Below are positions 26,284 through 34,736 of a stretch of 64,000 nt of DNA, one piece after another. A model generated the notes under the pieces. It searched no databases. It saw only the letters and a program-made list of their open reading frames with translations, and was not told the origin of the DNA. Positions within the stretch are counted from its first letter, which is position 1; the number at the start of each line of letters is the position of its first letter. Made by a program: the position numbers and the translations under genes. The stretch comes from Xanthobacter autotrophicus Py2. GTDB lineage: Bacteria > Pseudomonadota > Alphaproteobacteria > Rhizobiales > Xanthobacteraceae. Location: positions 186,001-250,000 of the forward strand of contig CP000782.1 in the NCBI GenBank assembly GCA_000017645.1. The letters are read 5' to 3'.

Positions 26284-26318
26284 TTGCACAAATGCGTTGA
26301 ATGCTGTATATGACAGCA
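26284..26318 (+). promoter_or_regulatory. Promoter and palindromic operator of the Phd/PemK-like pair 1
   Basis: TTGCAC (26284-26289) and TATATG (26307-26312) are separated by 17 bp, a good sigma-70-type promoter. The -10 box lies inside the palindrome TGCTGT-ATATG-ACAGCA (26302-26318), a natural place for autorepression by the antitoxin that starts at 26344. Confidence 0.6.
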
Positions 26319-26343
26319 AAGGCAGCAAATACAGGAGATCGCC

Positions 26344-26613
26344 ATGCCGCGTTCAGGTGGGTCCTATTCCACGAGCGAATTGTCCCGGAAGTCCGGCGAT
26401 ATCATCGCCGAGGCGCTGCGCCGGCCGGTGATGATCACCCAGCGCAACAAGCCGCGCCTCGTGCTCCTCAACATTGAAGACTATGAGCGGCTGATGCGCC
26501 AGTCGGACGCTCGTTCAGCGGGGACCATCGAGACGATGCCCGACGGCCTTCTCGCAGAGTTCGAGAATGCCGTCGACGCCTACGCGCGGGAGGATGAGGC
26601 CGGAAAGCCATGA
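26344..26613 (+). CDS. Phd/YefM-type antitoxin 1
   Basis: The 89-residue product has the Phd/YefM N-terminal DNA-binding fold: YSTSELSRKSGDIIAEALRR, PVMITQRNKPRLVLLNIEDY ERL. The acidic C-terminus (LAEFENAVDAYAREDEAGKP) would bind the toxin. It overlaps the toxin gene by 4 bases (ATGA) and follows a promoter with an embedded palindrome, as expected for an autoregulated module. The second such antitoxin is at 41708. Confidence 0.85.
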   Translation: MPRSGGSYSTSELSRKSGDIIAEALRRPVMITQRNKPRLVLLNIEDYERLMRQSDARSAGTIETMPDGLLAEFENAVDAYAREDEAGKP

Positions 26614-27023
26614 GCTTCGACGACATCCAGACCGCGACTGTCATCCGCTATCCCTATCTCTGGGCGCGGCAGGCTCGTGCCGGCGAGACTGAGGGCCGCA
26701 AGGATCGGCCCGTCGCCGTCGGCGTGCGCATCGTCCGGCCGGACGGCGATCTCGTGCTCTTCTTTCCGATCACCACCAAGGAGCCGGAAGCATCGCGGTT
26801 CTTTGCCGAGATCCCGGCCATCGAAAGGCGCCGTGCCGGGCTGGATGCCGATCTGCGCCTCTGGCTCATCCTCGACGAATTCAACACCGATCTTGTCGGT
26901 AGGTCCTTCTATCTCGAACCCGAGCCGCCCATCGGCCGATTCAGCAAGGCGTTCTTCCTGCCGCTGCTGCGCCGGTTCATCGCCCGCCGGCAAGCCTTCA
27001 CCGAGGTCAGCCGTTTCCGTTGA
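26610..27023 (+). CDS. PemK/MazF-like candidate toxin 1
   Basis: The 137-residue product starts MSFDDIQTATVIRYPYLWAR and carries the block GETEGRKDRPVAVGVRIVRP, then ITTKEPEASRFFAEIP and SFYLEPEPPIGRFSKAFFLP. A second protein with the same blocks is at 41958, also directly behind a Phd antitoxin. The short beta-strand pattern with GRKDRPV.V resembles the SH3-like MazF/PemK/CcdB fold, so an RNase or gyrase-poison role is inferred, not shown. The convergent WGR gene overlaps its end by 17 bp. Confidence 0.7.
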   Translation: MSFDDIQTATVIRYPYLWARQARAGETEGRKDRPVAVGVRIVRPDGDLVLFFPITTKEPEASRFFAEIPAIERRRAGLDADLRLWLILDEFNTDLVGRSFYLEPEPPIGRFSKAFFLPLLRRFIARRQAFTEVSRFR

Positions 27024-27270
27024 CGCCGGCGTCGCCATAGCCGCGACGTCGTTTCGTCCGGGCGAGGCGCGAGAACGCGCGTTCAGCCTGTTCCGGCTGA
27101 TCGAAGGTCTCCATCATCGACTGGCCGTTCGTGCCGATCCGGCCCCAGTTGCGGATGACCGTCGCCCCGCCGAACAGCGTCGGCTGGATGGCGAGCGTAT
27201 AAAACCGGCGCATGTTCCGTGCGGGATCGATGCGGCGGAGATGCAATGGGCCTGGTGCCGTTCTTTCCAT
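27007..27270 (-). CDS. WGR-domain protein
   Basis: The 87-residue product has the WGR core: LHLRRIDPARNMRRFYTLAI, QPTLFGGATVIRNWGRIGTN GQ and a final KRRRGYGD. WGR domains bind nucleic acids in PARPs and bacterial proteins. Small stand-alone WGR proteins are common in Rhizobiales elements. The start at 27270 is chosen because the family begins just before this LxxRID block. A longer frame to 27357 is in principle open. It converges on the toxin gene. Confidence 0.8.
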   Translation of the reverse strand: MERTAPGPLHLRRIDPARNMRRFYTLAIQPTLFGGATVIRNWGRIGTNGQSMMETFDQPEQAERAFSRLARTKRRRGYGDAGVNGNG

Positions 27271-27358
27271 GGAGCGAGTCTCGCGTCCCAGGGAAAGGAC
27301 GTCCAACGACTTCCATGAATCGATCCCGCGGGACCGATTCATTCCCGTGATGACCACC

Positions 27359-28555
27359 TCAAGGCAAGGGCGGCATCTCGCCGTCCGCCGTCCGCCAGAT
27401 CCAGGACGCCATCTCGGGCCGCGCGTCGATCATTTCCGCGAGCCCGCGGTCGTACTCTTCGCCAGCGCTCGCCGGCACGATGTACATCGCCACGGGCGAT
27501 GGCCGCTGCTCCGGTAGCGTGACGCACACGAGCGGCTGCTCCCGGCTGAGATTGAACCGCAATCCCTTCACGCTCTTGCGCCGCATCCCCGCCAAGCGGG
27601 AGAGCAGGCGCAATTCATCGACGCTCTCGAAGGGAATCCAGTTTTCGGTCACCACTATCAGGGCGATCTCGTCGATAAACGAGACGCCCGCGCTGGAAAT
27701 GCCGAACGTCGCGATGGCGATGAGGTGGGCGTTCGCGTTTGCTTCCCAAAGCTCCAGCTCGGTCTCGTAGCGCTTGCCCAGGCGACGCCAGGCGGCGTCC
27801 TCCAGCGTTAGCGAAAAATCCGGCAGGTGCCTGATGACAACCTTCCGGCCGGTGCGGGCCTCGGGGAATTCCTTGACCTCTCCCACCAGAAGCATGAGCT
27901 TTCGTGGTCCGCCGCCCACGGCGGTCTGGAGACCCGAAAGCGCGGTGGCGCGCCGCGCCGCGATCGCGGCCTTGTCCTCGGCATGGAACACCTCCGGCAC
28001 GAAGAGGATGTCACCGAGCGGGCCTGCCCGGGTCTCCATCTGTTTCGCGGCGTTCATGAGGCTCGCCCGGACCTTGCCCCAACCGCGCTTGCGGGCCCAG
28101 AGCGACGTCCACTCCGTCAGCTCACCGGCCTCCCACAGATAGTGCAGCACCGCGCGCAGCGAGAGTTTCTTGGTTTCGTTGCGCACCGTGTCGGACGGCT
28201 CGGACTCGGCTGCCGATGCCGTGCGGCTGCCACGCTTCGTCAGCGAGAAATCCAGCTTGAGGACCGCGGCGCCGGTCGCAGCGTCGATCTGGATTGCATT
28301 GCCGATGAGGGGCCCGAGGCCGGAAAGCTCGTAGGGTGGTTCGTAGGAGGGGCAGGACGGCGCATGGTCGCGTCCCGACAGGGGCATACGCTTGACCAGC
28401 AGGTCCCCATCGACCCGTGCGATGTACATCGCGATGGGCTTTTCGCTGCACAGGCAGAGGGGCCGCTGTTTGCGCTCGTAGGCTTGGGCGAGGGCGGATT
28501 GAAGCTCCGGCGTGTCCTCGTTGAAAGTCCCCTCGGCAATCCTGAACTGCCGCAT
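27359..28555 (-). CDS. DUF1173 family protein
   Basis: The 398-residue product contains RPLCLCSEKPIAMYIARVDG, HAPSCPSYEPPYELSGLG (Cys/His pattern, possibly metal-binding) and LHYLWEAGELTEWTSLWARK RGWG, all typical of DUF1173, which is known from Agrobacterium and Rhizobium plasmids. Its function is unknown. The start at 28555 has AGGCAGG about 9 bases upstream. An ATG at 28573 would add six residues. The IS630 element lies about 100 bp upstream and may have separated the gene from its promoter. Confidence 0.8.
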   Translation of the reverse strand: MRQFRIAEGTFNEDTPELQSALAQAYERKQRPLCLCSEKPIAMYIARVDGDLLVKRMPLSGRDHAPSCPSYEPPYELSGLGPLIGNAIQIDAATGAAVLKLDFSLTKRGSRTASAAESEPSDTVRNETKKLSLRAVLHYLWEAGELTEWTSLWARKRGWGKVRASLMNAAKQMETRAGPLGDILFVPEVFHAEDKAAIAARRATALSGLQTAVGGGPRKLMLLVGEVKEFPEARTGRKVVIRHLPDFSLTLEDAAWRRLGKRYETELELWEANANAHLIAIATFGISSAGVSFIDEIALIVVTENWIPFESVDELRLLSRLAGMRRKSVKGLRFNLSREQPLVCVTLPEQRPSPVAMYIVPASAGEEYDRGLAEMIDARPEMASWIWRTADGEMPPLP

Positions 28556-28671
28556 GACGGTCGCCTGCCTCATTTAACGGCCTGATATGAAGCAGTATAG
28601 GGGCTGTCCATGTTCCGATAAACCCTGAACGGCCAACCTCCATCGTCGAGACCATGAGGACCTGACGGCAC

Positions 28672-29774
28672 CTAAGCAGAGATTCCCCGTCTGGCCAACG
28701 AATGCGGCCTGCGCTGCTGGTTGCGGGCGTGGACGGCGGCATGGATGGCGTGGTCGAGCGCGTCGCTATCCTTGAAAGTCTGGTGGGCGAGATGGTGCGC
28801 CTTGAGGTCGCGCCAGACCGCTTCGATGTCGTTGAGCTCGGGCGCGTATTTCGGCAGCCATTCAACGGTGAGCCAGTGGGCGCGGGCGGCCAGGGCGGCG
28901 CGGGAGAGCTTGCTGGTGTGGATCGGTCCGTTGTCCTCGACCAGCACGACGGGCCTGGCGGCGCGGCCCGGCTTGGGGCCGTACGCCTCATCGAGTTGCT
29001 GGAGGTGGGCGACGAAATCGCTGCTGCGCTTGGTCGGGCTGGTCTGGACGATCAGCTCCCGGGTGGCATGGTTGAGCGAGCCGAGCATCGCCACATTCTT
29101 GGCCTGACCCGGCGCCGGCACCCGCAGGTCGGCGCCGGACTTCGCCCAGGCACGGGCGAGGTAGGGATGGGTCAGCGCCTCGCTCTCGTCGCCATACAGC
29201 AGCACGATGTCGCCTGCCGCGGCCTGCTGCTGGCGCAGTCGTAGGCGCAATCCGACCCGATCGATCTCGTCCGCCTTCTGGCGTCCCTTCAGCGTGTGCC
29301 GAGGCCGCCGCCAGCGGAACTTTTTTTTCGCAGCGCCTTGGACAATTGCGAGCGGCTGATCCGCACCCCTTCGCGGGCCTCGATCTCGGTGCGCAGCCGG
29401 GCAATGGTCCAGTTGGGCCGGTCCGCCACCGGCGCCTCCAGCAAGGGCGTCGCCACGCGCAACGCCGCCTCGCTCTTCAACGGGGCTGGACCCGGCGCCA
29501 CCCGCGCCCGCAGCGCAGCAACACCACCGCCCGCATAGTCGCTGCGCCACAGCCGCACCGTGTCTTCGCGGACGCCAAACGCCTCCCCGATCCGCGCGCT
29601 GGTCCAGCCCGCCAGCGTCAGCAGCAACGCCCGCGCCCGGTCCGCCTCGCCGCGCTCACGCGATGCCGCCAGGGCTTCCAGCGCCAAACGCTCATCGACA
29701 CCTGCTGTCACCGGCGACTTGCCCGCCATCACGCCCACCTGCGAATCGACCACATCAGCGAATCGCAACATCAT
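28672..29774 (-). CDS. IS630-family transposase, two frames joined by frameshift
   Basis: The first frame gives a helix-turn-helix part (LEALAASRERGEADRARALL, WTSARIGEAFGVREDTVRLW) and ends soon after KALRKK. The second frame gives the DDE domain: IVLLYGDESEALTHPYLARA, VVLVEDNGPIHTSKLSRAAL, EWLPKYAPELNDIEAVWRDL. The frames meet at a run of eight A on the coding strand (29321-29328), a slippery site used for programmed frameshifting in this family. The TAG stop is made with the duplicated TA at the element's end. The start near 29774 is approximate. Confidence 0.85.
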
Positions 29775-29803
29775 CCGTTGGGCAAGCCCCAGGAACCTGC
29801 TTA
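28673..29803. mobile_element. IS630-family insertion sequence
   Basis: The element is about 1.1 kb. Its ends read TA-AGCAGAGATTCC on the left (from 28673) and, inverted, TA-AGCAGGTTCC on the right (to 29803), so TA target duplications flank imperfect inverted repeats. The right flank (29804-30066) and left flank (28574-28671) hold no gene. Confidence 0.75.
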
Positions 29804-30066
29804 GCGCAAAGCGTTCAGGCGCATCCGGCAAGCCGGACCGGGCTCTATTCCGCCGGGTACCCCGGCTCCACGAAGCCCGCCAGGCGGTCTTCGCGCCTTG
29901 CGTTGTAACGATCCCTTGCGCGGGCCTGGTCCCTCCGGCGCGTCACAAGGGCGTCGGAGGGCTGAACCGGTTGACTCCATTGATGCGGCCTGCCTGCCGG
30001 CAGGAGCTGCGCGCGCCAATGCCCAGCGTCCCGAAAGACCCGTGTCTGCTCAGAACGCCCAGTGTG

Positions 30067-30197
30067 TCATGGCGGGTGGACACGCCTCAAAACCGCGCGG
30101 CCCCTCCAATTTTCCCGCTGCGCAGGAAAATCGGTTCCTCCGCGCGCCAGCAATCTGGCCGCTGACGCGGGTTTTGACCCGTGCCCACCCGCCATGA
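30067..30197 (+). promoter_or_regulatory. Structured leader RNA candidate, copy 2
   Basis: The outer arms 30067-30097 and 30166-30197 pair nearly throughout (TCATGGCGGGTGG...CCACCCGCCATGA). Inside: GGCCCCTCC (30099-30107), hairpin ATTTTCC...GGAAAAT (30109-30131), GGTTCCTCC (30133-30141), hairpin GCCAG-CAAT-CTGGC (30146-30159). Order and 1-base spacings equal those of the leader at 25887-26006, while stem sequences differ. Confidence 0.6.
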
Positions 30198-30238
30198 CCG
30201 CCGTCGTCATCTTTCACAAGAACATCGAGGAGATGACG

Positions 30239-30382
30239 ATGACGCTGGAACACCACATCGAGGAACTGCGCGCCGAGCTGCGGAACGCCGTCGATGCCGG
30301 CGAGCGCCACCAGATCGAAGCCGAGCTTGAGGCGGCCCGCGCCCAACTCGCCCGCCGGATCGCCGAGGAGGAGCTGCCGTGA
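30239..30382 (+). CDS. Small helical protein, 47 residues (paralog 2)
   Basis: The product MTLEHHIEELRAELRNAVDA, GERHQIEAELEAARAQLARR and IAEEELP matches the 54-residue protein at 26048 in its first 30 residues. GAGGAG lies 7 bases before the chosen ATG. An in-frame ATG two codons earlier (30233) is also possible. It is preceded by its own copy of the structured leader. The region after it, 30383-30792, has no gene that I can support. Confidence 0.75.
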   Translation: MTLEHHIEELRAELRNAVDAGERHQIEAELEAARAQLARRIAEEELP

Positions 30383-30792
30383 GGCAGCTCTTTCCCTTCA
30401 TGGCAAAAGCCGGAGCAGCCGGATCGACCGTCTGCTCCAGCTGGCCGCGGCGCGGCCATGGGCACGGCCGGTCATGGAATGACGGCAACGTGCCAGATTG
30501 AATCGCCGCCGATGCCGTCGTCGACGGCAATCCATCGTCCTGCGGCGAACGAAGGGCGGATTTCGTGGTGGTGGGCAACCTTGTGAAATGGCGCCACGAA
30601 ACAAGCGTTTGTCGCGCGATGACAGCTGGTTGATGACGATGCGCAACAGGGTGTTCTTTCACGGCGCGATCGACCCCTCGACAAGGCACGCCCGGTTGGC
30701 CATCCTGGACCTGTACACGAAATGTTCCACAGGGCTGAGCCGGTGCCGAAGGGATGGCGGGCTCCGATCCGGTGACCGGCGACGCGACGGCG

Positions 30793-31191
30793 ATGACGAC
30801 CAATCAGCTTCTATCTCCGAACAAGGCGGGCAGGGGTCTGGGCAGCGGATCGGCAACCTGCCGGTCGCTGCCGCTTCCGCTCGCGCTGCCCTTCAGCATC
30901 CTTGAGCACATCGGGCGCGGCACCTTCTATTGCGTGTGGTATCTCGCCTTCTATGTCCTGTGCATGTTTCGGCCGTTCACAGGGCTCATGATGCTGGCCT
31001 CGATCGTCATGGTCCCGGTTTCGATCGTGGTCTATGCCCATCCCGATGCCGCCCGTGGAATGCCGTTCTGGAGCTTCGGCCTGATGTCGATCGGCCTTGT
31101 TGCATGCGCGCTCGCCTATACGATCTTCCTCGACTGGTTCACGCCGCCCGGCACCGCGGACCCGTTCGAGCGATATCGGAAAGGCAGGTAG
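30793..31191 (+). CDS. Predicted inner-membrane protein, 132 residues
   Basis: After a polar N-terminus (MTTNQLLSPNKAGRGLGSGS), three hydrophobic helices are clear: FYCVWYLAFYVLCMFRPFTG, LMMLASIVMVPVSIVVYA and FWSFGLMSIGLVACALAYTI. The C-terminus is polar (PPGTADPFERYRKGR). No family is recognised. Similar small membrane proteins are often found between the traG module and accessory genes in rhizobial elements. The start is uncertain: an upstream in-frame ATG at 30754 would add 13 residues. Confidence 0.65.
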   Translation: MTTNQLLSPNKAGRGLGSGSATCRSLPLPLALPFSILEHIGRGTFYCVWYLAFYVLCMFRPFTGLMMLASIVMVPVSIVVYAHPDAARGMPFWSFGLMSIGLVACALAYTIFLDWFTPPGTADPFERYRKGR

Positions 31192-31368
31192 CCGCCCTCG
31201 GACACCTGTGCATGCGGCTACCGGCAGACCGCGGTGAGCGCCCGCGTCTTGGCGGGCGCGCCTGGAAGCCTCACCTCGTGTGCTCAGTAGCGCTGCGGCA
31301 CGTAGAGTTCGGGGCCAGCGCAGGGCGCTTGTCGTTCGGGTCGAACCCGCGCTCCGGCACGTGATTTC

Positions 31369-31659
31369 CTAGTCCTCCCGCACTGGCGGCCACTGCTGGG
31401 CCGCATGCAGGACGCGCAAGATGGAAACGACGTGGATATCTTCTGCGTACACGACGATGTAGTTCGAACGCACGACCATTTCCCGCGTGCCATCGACACG
31501 GCCGAGACGATAGAGCTTCGGATGCTCAGGCAACTTTGACGCCTTTTCTTCTATGTCGTCCTTCAGCCGTTGGGCGGCATCGGGGTTGTCGTCGGAAATG
31601 AAATCGACAATCGCCAGCAGATCGGCGCGTGCGTCCTCGCGCCACTCAAGCCTTCGCAC
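31369..31659 (-). CDS. RelE/ParE-family toxin
   Basis: The 96-residue product fits the RelE/ParE fold: LEWREDARADLLAIVDFISD, NPDAAQRLKDDIEEKASKLP, HPKLYRLGRVDGTREMVVRS, NYIVVYAEDIHVVSILRVLH. The last block, with R and the final H, is typical. Members either cleave ribosome-bound mRNA or poison gyrase, and which applies is not decided by sequence. It overlaps the antitoxin gene by 14 bases. The 177-bp stretch upstream of the next convergent gene (31192-31368) is non-coding. Confidence 0.88.
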   Translation of the reverse strand: MRRLEWREDARADLLAIVDFISDDNPDAAQRLKDDIEEKASKLPEHPKLYRLGRVDGTREMVVRSNYIVVYAEDIHVVSILRVLHAAQQWPPVRED

Positions 31660-31945
31660 GGCGCTTCCTGTCGATCAGCGCCTGTGCCTCATCCATCACC
31701 TGCTGGTGCGGCACCGCCGGCCGGCTGTCGGCCAGGGCCTCGCGCACCTTGGCTCGAAACCATGCGTCATGGGCTTCCGGGTCCGCAGTCAGGCCCGCCG
31801 GCAACGCGCCCTCTTTTACGACGCGCGTGAGCAGAATCCGGACGGCATCGGAAACCGTCAGGCCAACGCTGGCCAGCTTCTCGGTCGCGTCGGCCTTCAG
31901 CTTGTCGTCTATGCGGATGTGCAGCATCGAGGTTTGAGTGGCCAT
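31646..31945 (-). CDS. RelB/DinJ-family antitoxin
   Basis: This 99-residue protein has the ribbon-helix-helix start of RelB/DinJ (MLHIRIDDKLKADATEKLAS, GLTVSDAVRILLTRVVKEGA) and a helical toxin-binding tail ending ALIDRKRRAKA. It precedes and overlaps the toxin gene, the standard order. A palindrome upstream (31975-31992) is a likely autoregulatory operator. Confidence 0.88.
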   Translation of the reverse strand: MATQTSMLHIRIDDKLKADATEKLASVGLTVSDAVRILLTRVVKEGALPAGLTADPEAHDAWFRAKVREALADSRPAVPHQQVMDEAQALIDRKRRAKA

Positions 31946-31974
31946 TCTCGACCCTCCTGTATCAACGACATTAT

Positions 31975-31992
31975 GTATCTCTTTTGAGAGAC
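31975..31992 (-). promoter_or_regulatory. Operator of the RelBE-type pair
   Basis: GTATCTC-TTTT-GAGAGAC is an inverted repeat with 6 of 7 matching pairs, 30 bp before the antitoxin start. Ribbon-helix-helix antitoxins bind such sites. No other feature is seen between 31946 and 32086. Confidence 0.5.
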
Positions 31993-32086
31993 ACTCAAGG
32001 CGGGGGTGACCAGGGCGGGCCCGCTATTGCCCCGCGTCGCCGGGGCGAAGAGCGTTGCCCCTGGGAAGCAGTCCCGTGGGGGATGC

Positions 32087-33994
32087 TCACACCTTGACGA
32101 AGCGGTTGGCCTTGGCCTCCGCATTCATGTCCTTGCGCCGGAAATAGATCGCCCGCCCGCAGCGGATCGGACTGTGCCCCTGCACGATGATGATCTGCTC
32201 GTCCCTGCGCATCGACTGGGTGATCTCATGCGGCATGATGAGCGGCCGGCGCTGGAAGCTGACGCTTTCCGAGCGCCGGTCGCCATTGCTCGAGCTGCTC
32301 CAGCCCACATTGCGCGACTGGCCCTGAACCTCGACCGTCATCTCGCCGCACTGCGCCGAGACGTTACGCGCGGTCTCCAGCGCCTTGATCGCGGCGTAGG
32401 AGGCGAAGGCGCAGCCATCGATCCACGATGTCGCTCCGGCCTTGCCGAAATGCTGCTCCAGCTGACCGACCGATTGGTACATCATCATCAGCGTGATGCC
32501 GTACTTGCGGCCGCGATCGCGGGCCTCTTCCAGGACCCGCATGTAGCCGAGCAGGTCCACCTCATCGAGCATGAAGAGGGCGCGGCGCGCGAAGGCGCCA
32601 TCGGCCTGCACCATGGCGTTGATGAGCGAGCCGATAATGACCCGGCCGATGCCGGGATAGGACCTCAGGATCGACGCCGGGATATTGAGGAAGACGTCCT
32701 TCTTGCCGGAGACGATGTCGCGCGACCTGAAGGCATTGCCGCAGACGAGGGCGGCGTAATTGTCGAGCGAGAGCCACTGCGTGTCCTTCGAGGCGGTGGA
32801 AAAGACGCCGCTGAACGTCTGCTCGGTCATGTTCGTGAACACGCCGAGCGTCTCGCGGATGAACGTGGACTCGGAGTGCTCGTGAATATCGCGGAGCATG
32901 GCGAGCACGGATGGCTCCGGCTCGGACACGATCTGGCGCAGGCTGCGCAGATTGCGCCGGCCGGCATATTCGGGCGAGAGCATCACGTGCGCCAGAAGCC
33001 CGGTCAGAAAGTTGTGCGCCTGGTTCTGGAAATAGGCGCCGGTCGAGGATTCGAAGCGCAGGCTCTCGGAGAGCAGCATGTGCGCGATGCCGACGATGTC
33101 CTCTTCCTTCTGCCGCGATCCCTCGATGCCGTCGAGCACGTTGAAGCCGGCGACCGGATTGGTGGGATCGAGCACCATGACCTCCCGGCCGAGCGCGCGC
33201 ATGCGATGCTCGCGCACCATCGGCGCGACCTCGGTCGAGGGATCGAGGCAGATCAGCGGACCGGAATAGCGCAGGGCCGTGGGGACAACATTGCTCGTCG
33301 TCTTGAAGCCGCCGGAGCCGGCGAAAAACAGCATATGGGTGGAATCGAAATCCTGCTTGTAGGTCAGAAGCGGAGCATGTCCGCCCTGGCCCCAGGTGGA
33401 CCGGTCCATGGGATCGAACGGCAGCTCGTGGATGATCTCCCGATCGACGCGATAGCGCTCGCCGATCACGATCTCCCCGTCCGCCGGGAACAGCCTCCCG
33501 GCCGCCGACAGGGACAACCAGTCCGCATCGCCGAAAGCCGCCCGCTTCGCGCGCTTGACCGGATCGGGAACGACAACGGAGATGCGGGCCGCCACGGCCA
33601 CGATCAGAAATCCAACGATGGCACCGACGACGGCGAAAGCATCGAGGTACGACAGCGCCCGGTCCCATGGGATGGTTCCGCTCTCGACGAACGGTCCGAG
33701 GCGGCCATATTCGCGCAAGGCGTAGAAGCCGGCCACGCCGAGAAAGCACAGGAGCGTCACCATGGCGATCGGCCGGCGCTGGTGCAGCGGCAGCGCCCAG
33801 ACGGTCAGGAGCCCGGCGAGGGGACCCAGCAGAAGGGCAGGCAGCGGCGCCCCGCGCAGAAACCAATAGGCGATCTTGCTGGACATGCCCACGGCGAGAT
33901 TCTGCCATCGCCAGCCGCTGACGAAGACCGTCATGGCCGTGACGGCGATCGGCACGAGAACATGGAGCAGCGTCGGGTTCAGACGCCCCTTCAT
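32087..33994 (-). CDS. traG: Type IV coupling protein TraG (VirD4 family)
   Basis: The 635-residue product has N-terminal membrane helices (LLHVLVPIAVTAMTVFVSGW, PLPALLLGPLAGLLTVWALP, AVVGAIVGFLIVAVAARISV). Its ATPase domain has Walker A GSGGFKTTS at 226-234 and Walker B RALFMLDEVDLLGYM. TraG links the relaxase-DNA complex to the mating channel. The length is usual for the Ti-plasmid family. It follows traD with an ATGA overlap. No channel genes are in the window, so the partner system is elsewhere. Confidence 0.92.
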   Translation of the reverse strand: MKGRLNPTLLHVLVPIAVTAMTVFVSGWRWQNLAVGMSSKIAYWFLRGAPLPALLLGPLAGLLTVWALPLHQRRPIAMVTLLCFLGVAGFYALREYGRLGPFVESGTIPWDRALSYLDAFAVVGAIVGFLIVAVAARISVVVPDPVKRAKRAAFGDADWLSLSAAGRLFPADGEIVIGERYRVDREIIHELPFDPMDRSTWGQGGHAPLLTYKQDFDSTHMLFFAGSGGFKTTSNVVPTALRYSGPLICLDPSTEVAPMVREHRMRALGREVMVLDPTNPVAGFNVLDGIEGSRQKEEDIVGIAHMLLSESLRFESSTGAYFQNQAHNFLTGLLAHVMLSPEYAGRRNLRSLRQIVSEPEPSVLAMLRDIHEHSESTFIRETLGVFTNMTEQTFSGVFSTASKDTQWLSLDNYAALVCGNAFRSRDIVSGKKDVFLNIPASILRSYPGIGRVIIGSLINAMVQADGAFARRALFMLDEVDLLGYMRVLEEARDRGRKYGITLMMMYQSVGQLEQHFGKAGATSWIDGCAFASYAAIKALETARNVSAQCGEMTVEVQGQSRNVGWSSSSNGDRRSESVSFQRRPLIMPHEITQSMRRDEQIIIVQGHSPIRCGRAIYFRRKDMNAEAKANRFVKV

Positions 33995-34233
33995 GGTTCT
34001 TCTCCATGTTCCGGATCGGGCTCTGGCATGTCGTCGGCAGGGCGTTGCCTGAAGGCGTCTTGTCCAATCGCCTTCAGCCGCTCGTGCTCGTCGGAGCCGG
34101 GCGCGATGCGGCGCGCCTCGATCAGCGCGCCGAGCAGAAAGGCCCGATCAGCCTCCCCCAGTCCGGCGCGCACGACCAGTCCGCCCAGCAGGAATGTCTG
34201 GCGCGCGTCGCGTCTGCGTGCCTCGGTCATCAT
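33991..34233 (-). CDS. traD: Conjugal transfer protein TraD
   Basis: The 80-residue product (MMTEARRRDARQTFLLGGLV, VRAGLGEADRAFLLGALIEA) is the short TraD of Ti-type transfer regions, which acts with TraC at the oriT relaxosome. The ATG at 34233, with GGAG 7 bases before it, is used. The frame stays open upstream but overlaps traC. It is coupled to traG by ATGA. Confidence 0.85.
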   Translation of the reverse strand: MMTEARRRDARQTFLLGGLVVRAGLGEADRAFLLGALIEARRIAPGSDEHERLKAIGQDAFRQRPADDMPEPDPEHGEEP

Positions 34234-34279
34234 GGCTCTCCGCCGTCGCTCGAAACGGACGATCTCCTGATCGATCCGC

Positions 34280-34513
34280 CTAAGGAGCCGATGAACCGGC
34301 GGTCCCTTTGGCCTTGGCCCCTTTGCGAAATCGCGCGGCGATCTCCTCGCAGATGGCGTCGAGTTCCTCGTCCGGGATCTCCAGCTCCACCAGGCCGGCC
34401 TTGGCGGCGGCCCGCGCGAAGCGCTCACCCGCTTTAACGACCAGAAATTTGCGACGTTCACGCAGCTTCTCGATCTGGGCGTCGATCTCGGAAAGTGACG
34501 ACTTTACGCGCAT
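34280..34513 (-). CDS. traC: Conjugal transfer protein TraC
   Basis: The 77-residue product begins MRVKSSLSEIDAQIEKLRER and continues RKFLVVKAGERFARAAAKAG, LVELEIPDEELDAICEEIAA. This is the TraC pattern of Ti-type systems, an accessory relaxosome protein. The start at 34513 is preferred over 34531 because family members begin at this Met. It is transcribed away from oriT and traA, which is the standard divergent layout. Confidence 0.85.
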   Translation of the reverse strand: MRVKSSLSEIDAQIEKLRERRKFLVVKAGERFARAAAKAGLVELEIPDEELDAICEEIAARFRKGAKAKGTAGSSAP

Positions 34514-34682
34514 AAAATGGCCTCGTCCCACGCTGGAAAAGCTCGAAGACGGTCGATTATATCGTCTCGTACAAGTGAGTTAAATAGGCTAATTTGTCAG
34601 TGAGCCGAAAGGCTCTCTGACGGCCGGCGCCCTTTGGGGCCGTCCGTTCGAAGCGGCATCGGCCCTGCGGTCCGATCTGTTT

Positions 34683-34717
34683 GAGGGCGCAATATACGTC
34701 GCGGGCGCGACGTGCTT
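34683..34717. other. oriT: Origin of transfer (oriT), Ti/Q type
   Basis: Between divergent traC and traA lies GAGGGCGCAATATACGTC followed by the hairpin ACGTCGC-GGGC-GCGACGT (34696-34702 with 34707-34713). The order GGGCGCAA...ACGTCGC...GCGACG closely matches remembered oriT nick regions of rhizobial and Agrobacterium plasmids. The nick is expected near the GGGCGCA. The rest of 34514-34736 has further short inverted repeats, as usual for oriT. Confidence 0.75.
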
Positions 34718-34736
34718 GGAGGGAGTGGCGGCGGTC

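Noticed and set aside
30398..30684. Overlapping minus-strand frames in the gap after the 47-residue gene
   Set aside because: They have no recognisable domain and no ribosome-binding site, and they compete with each other.
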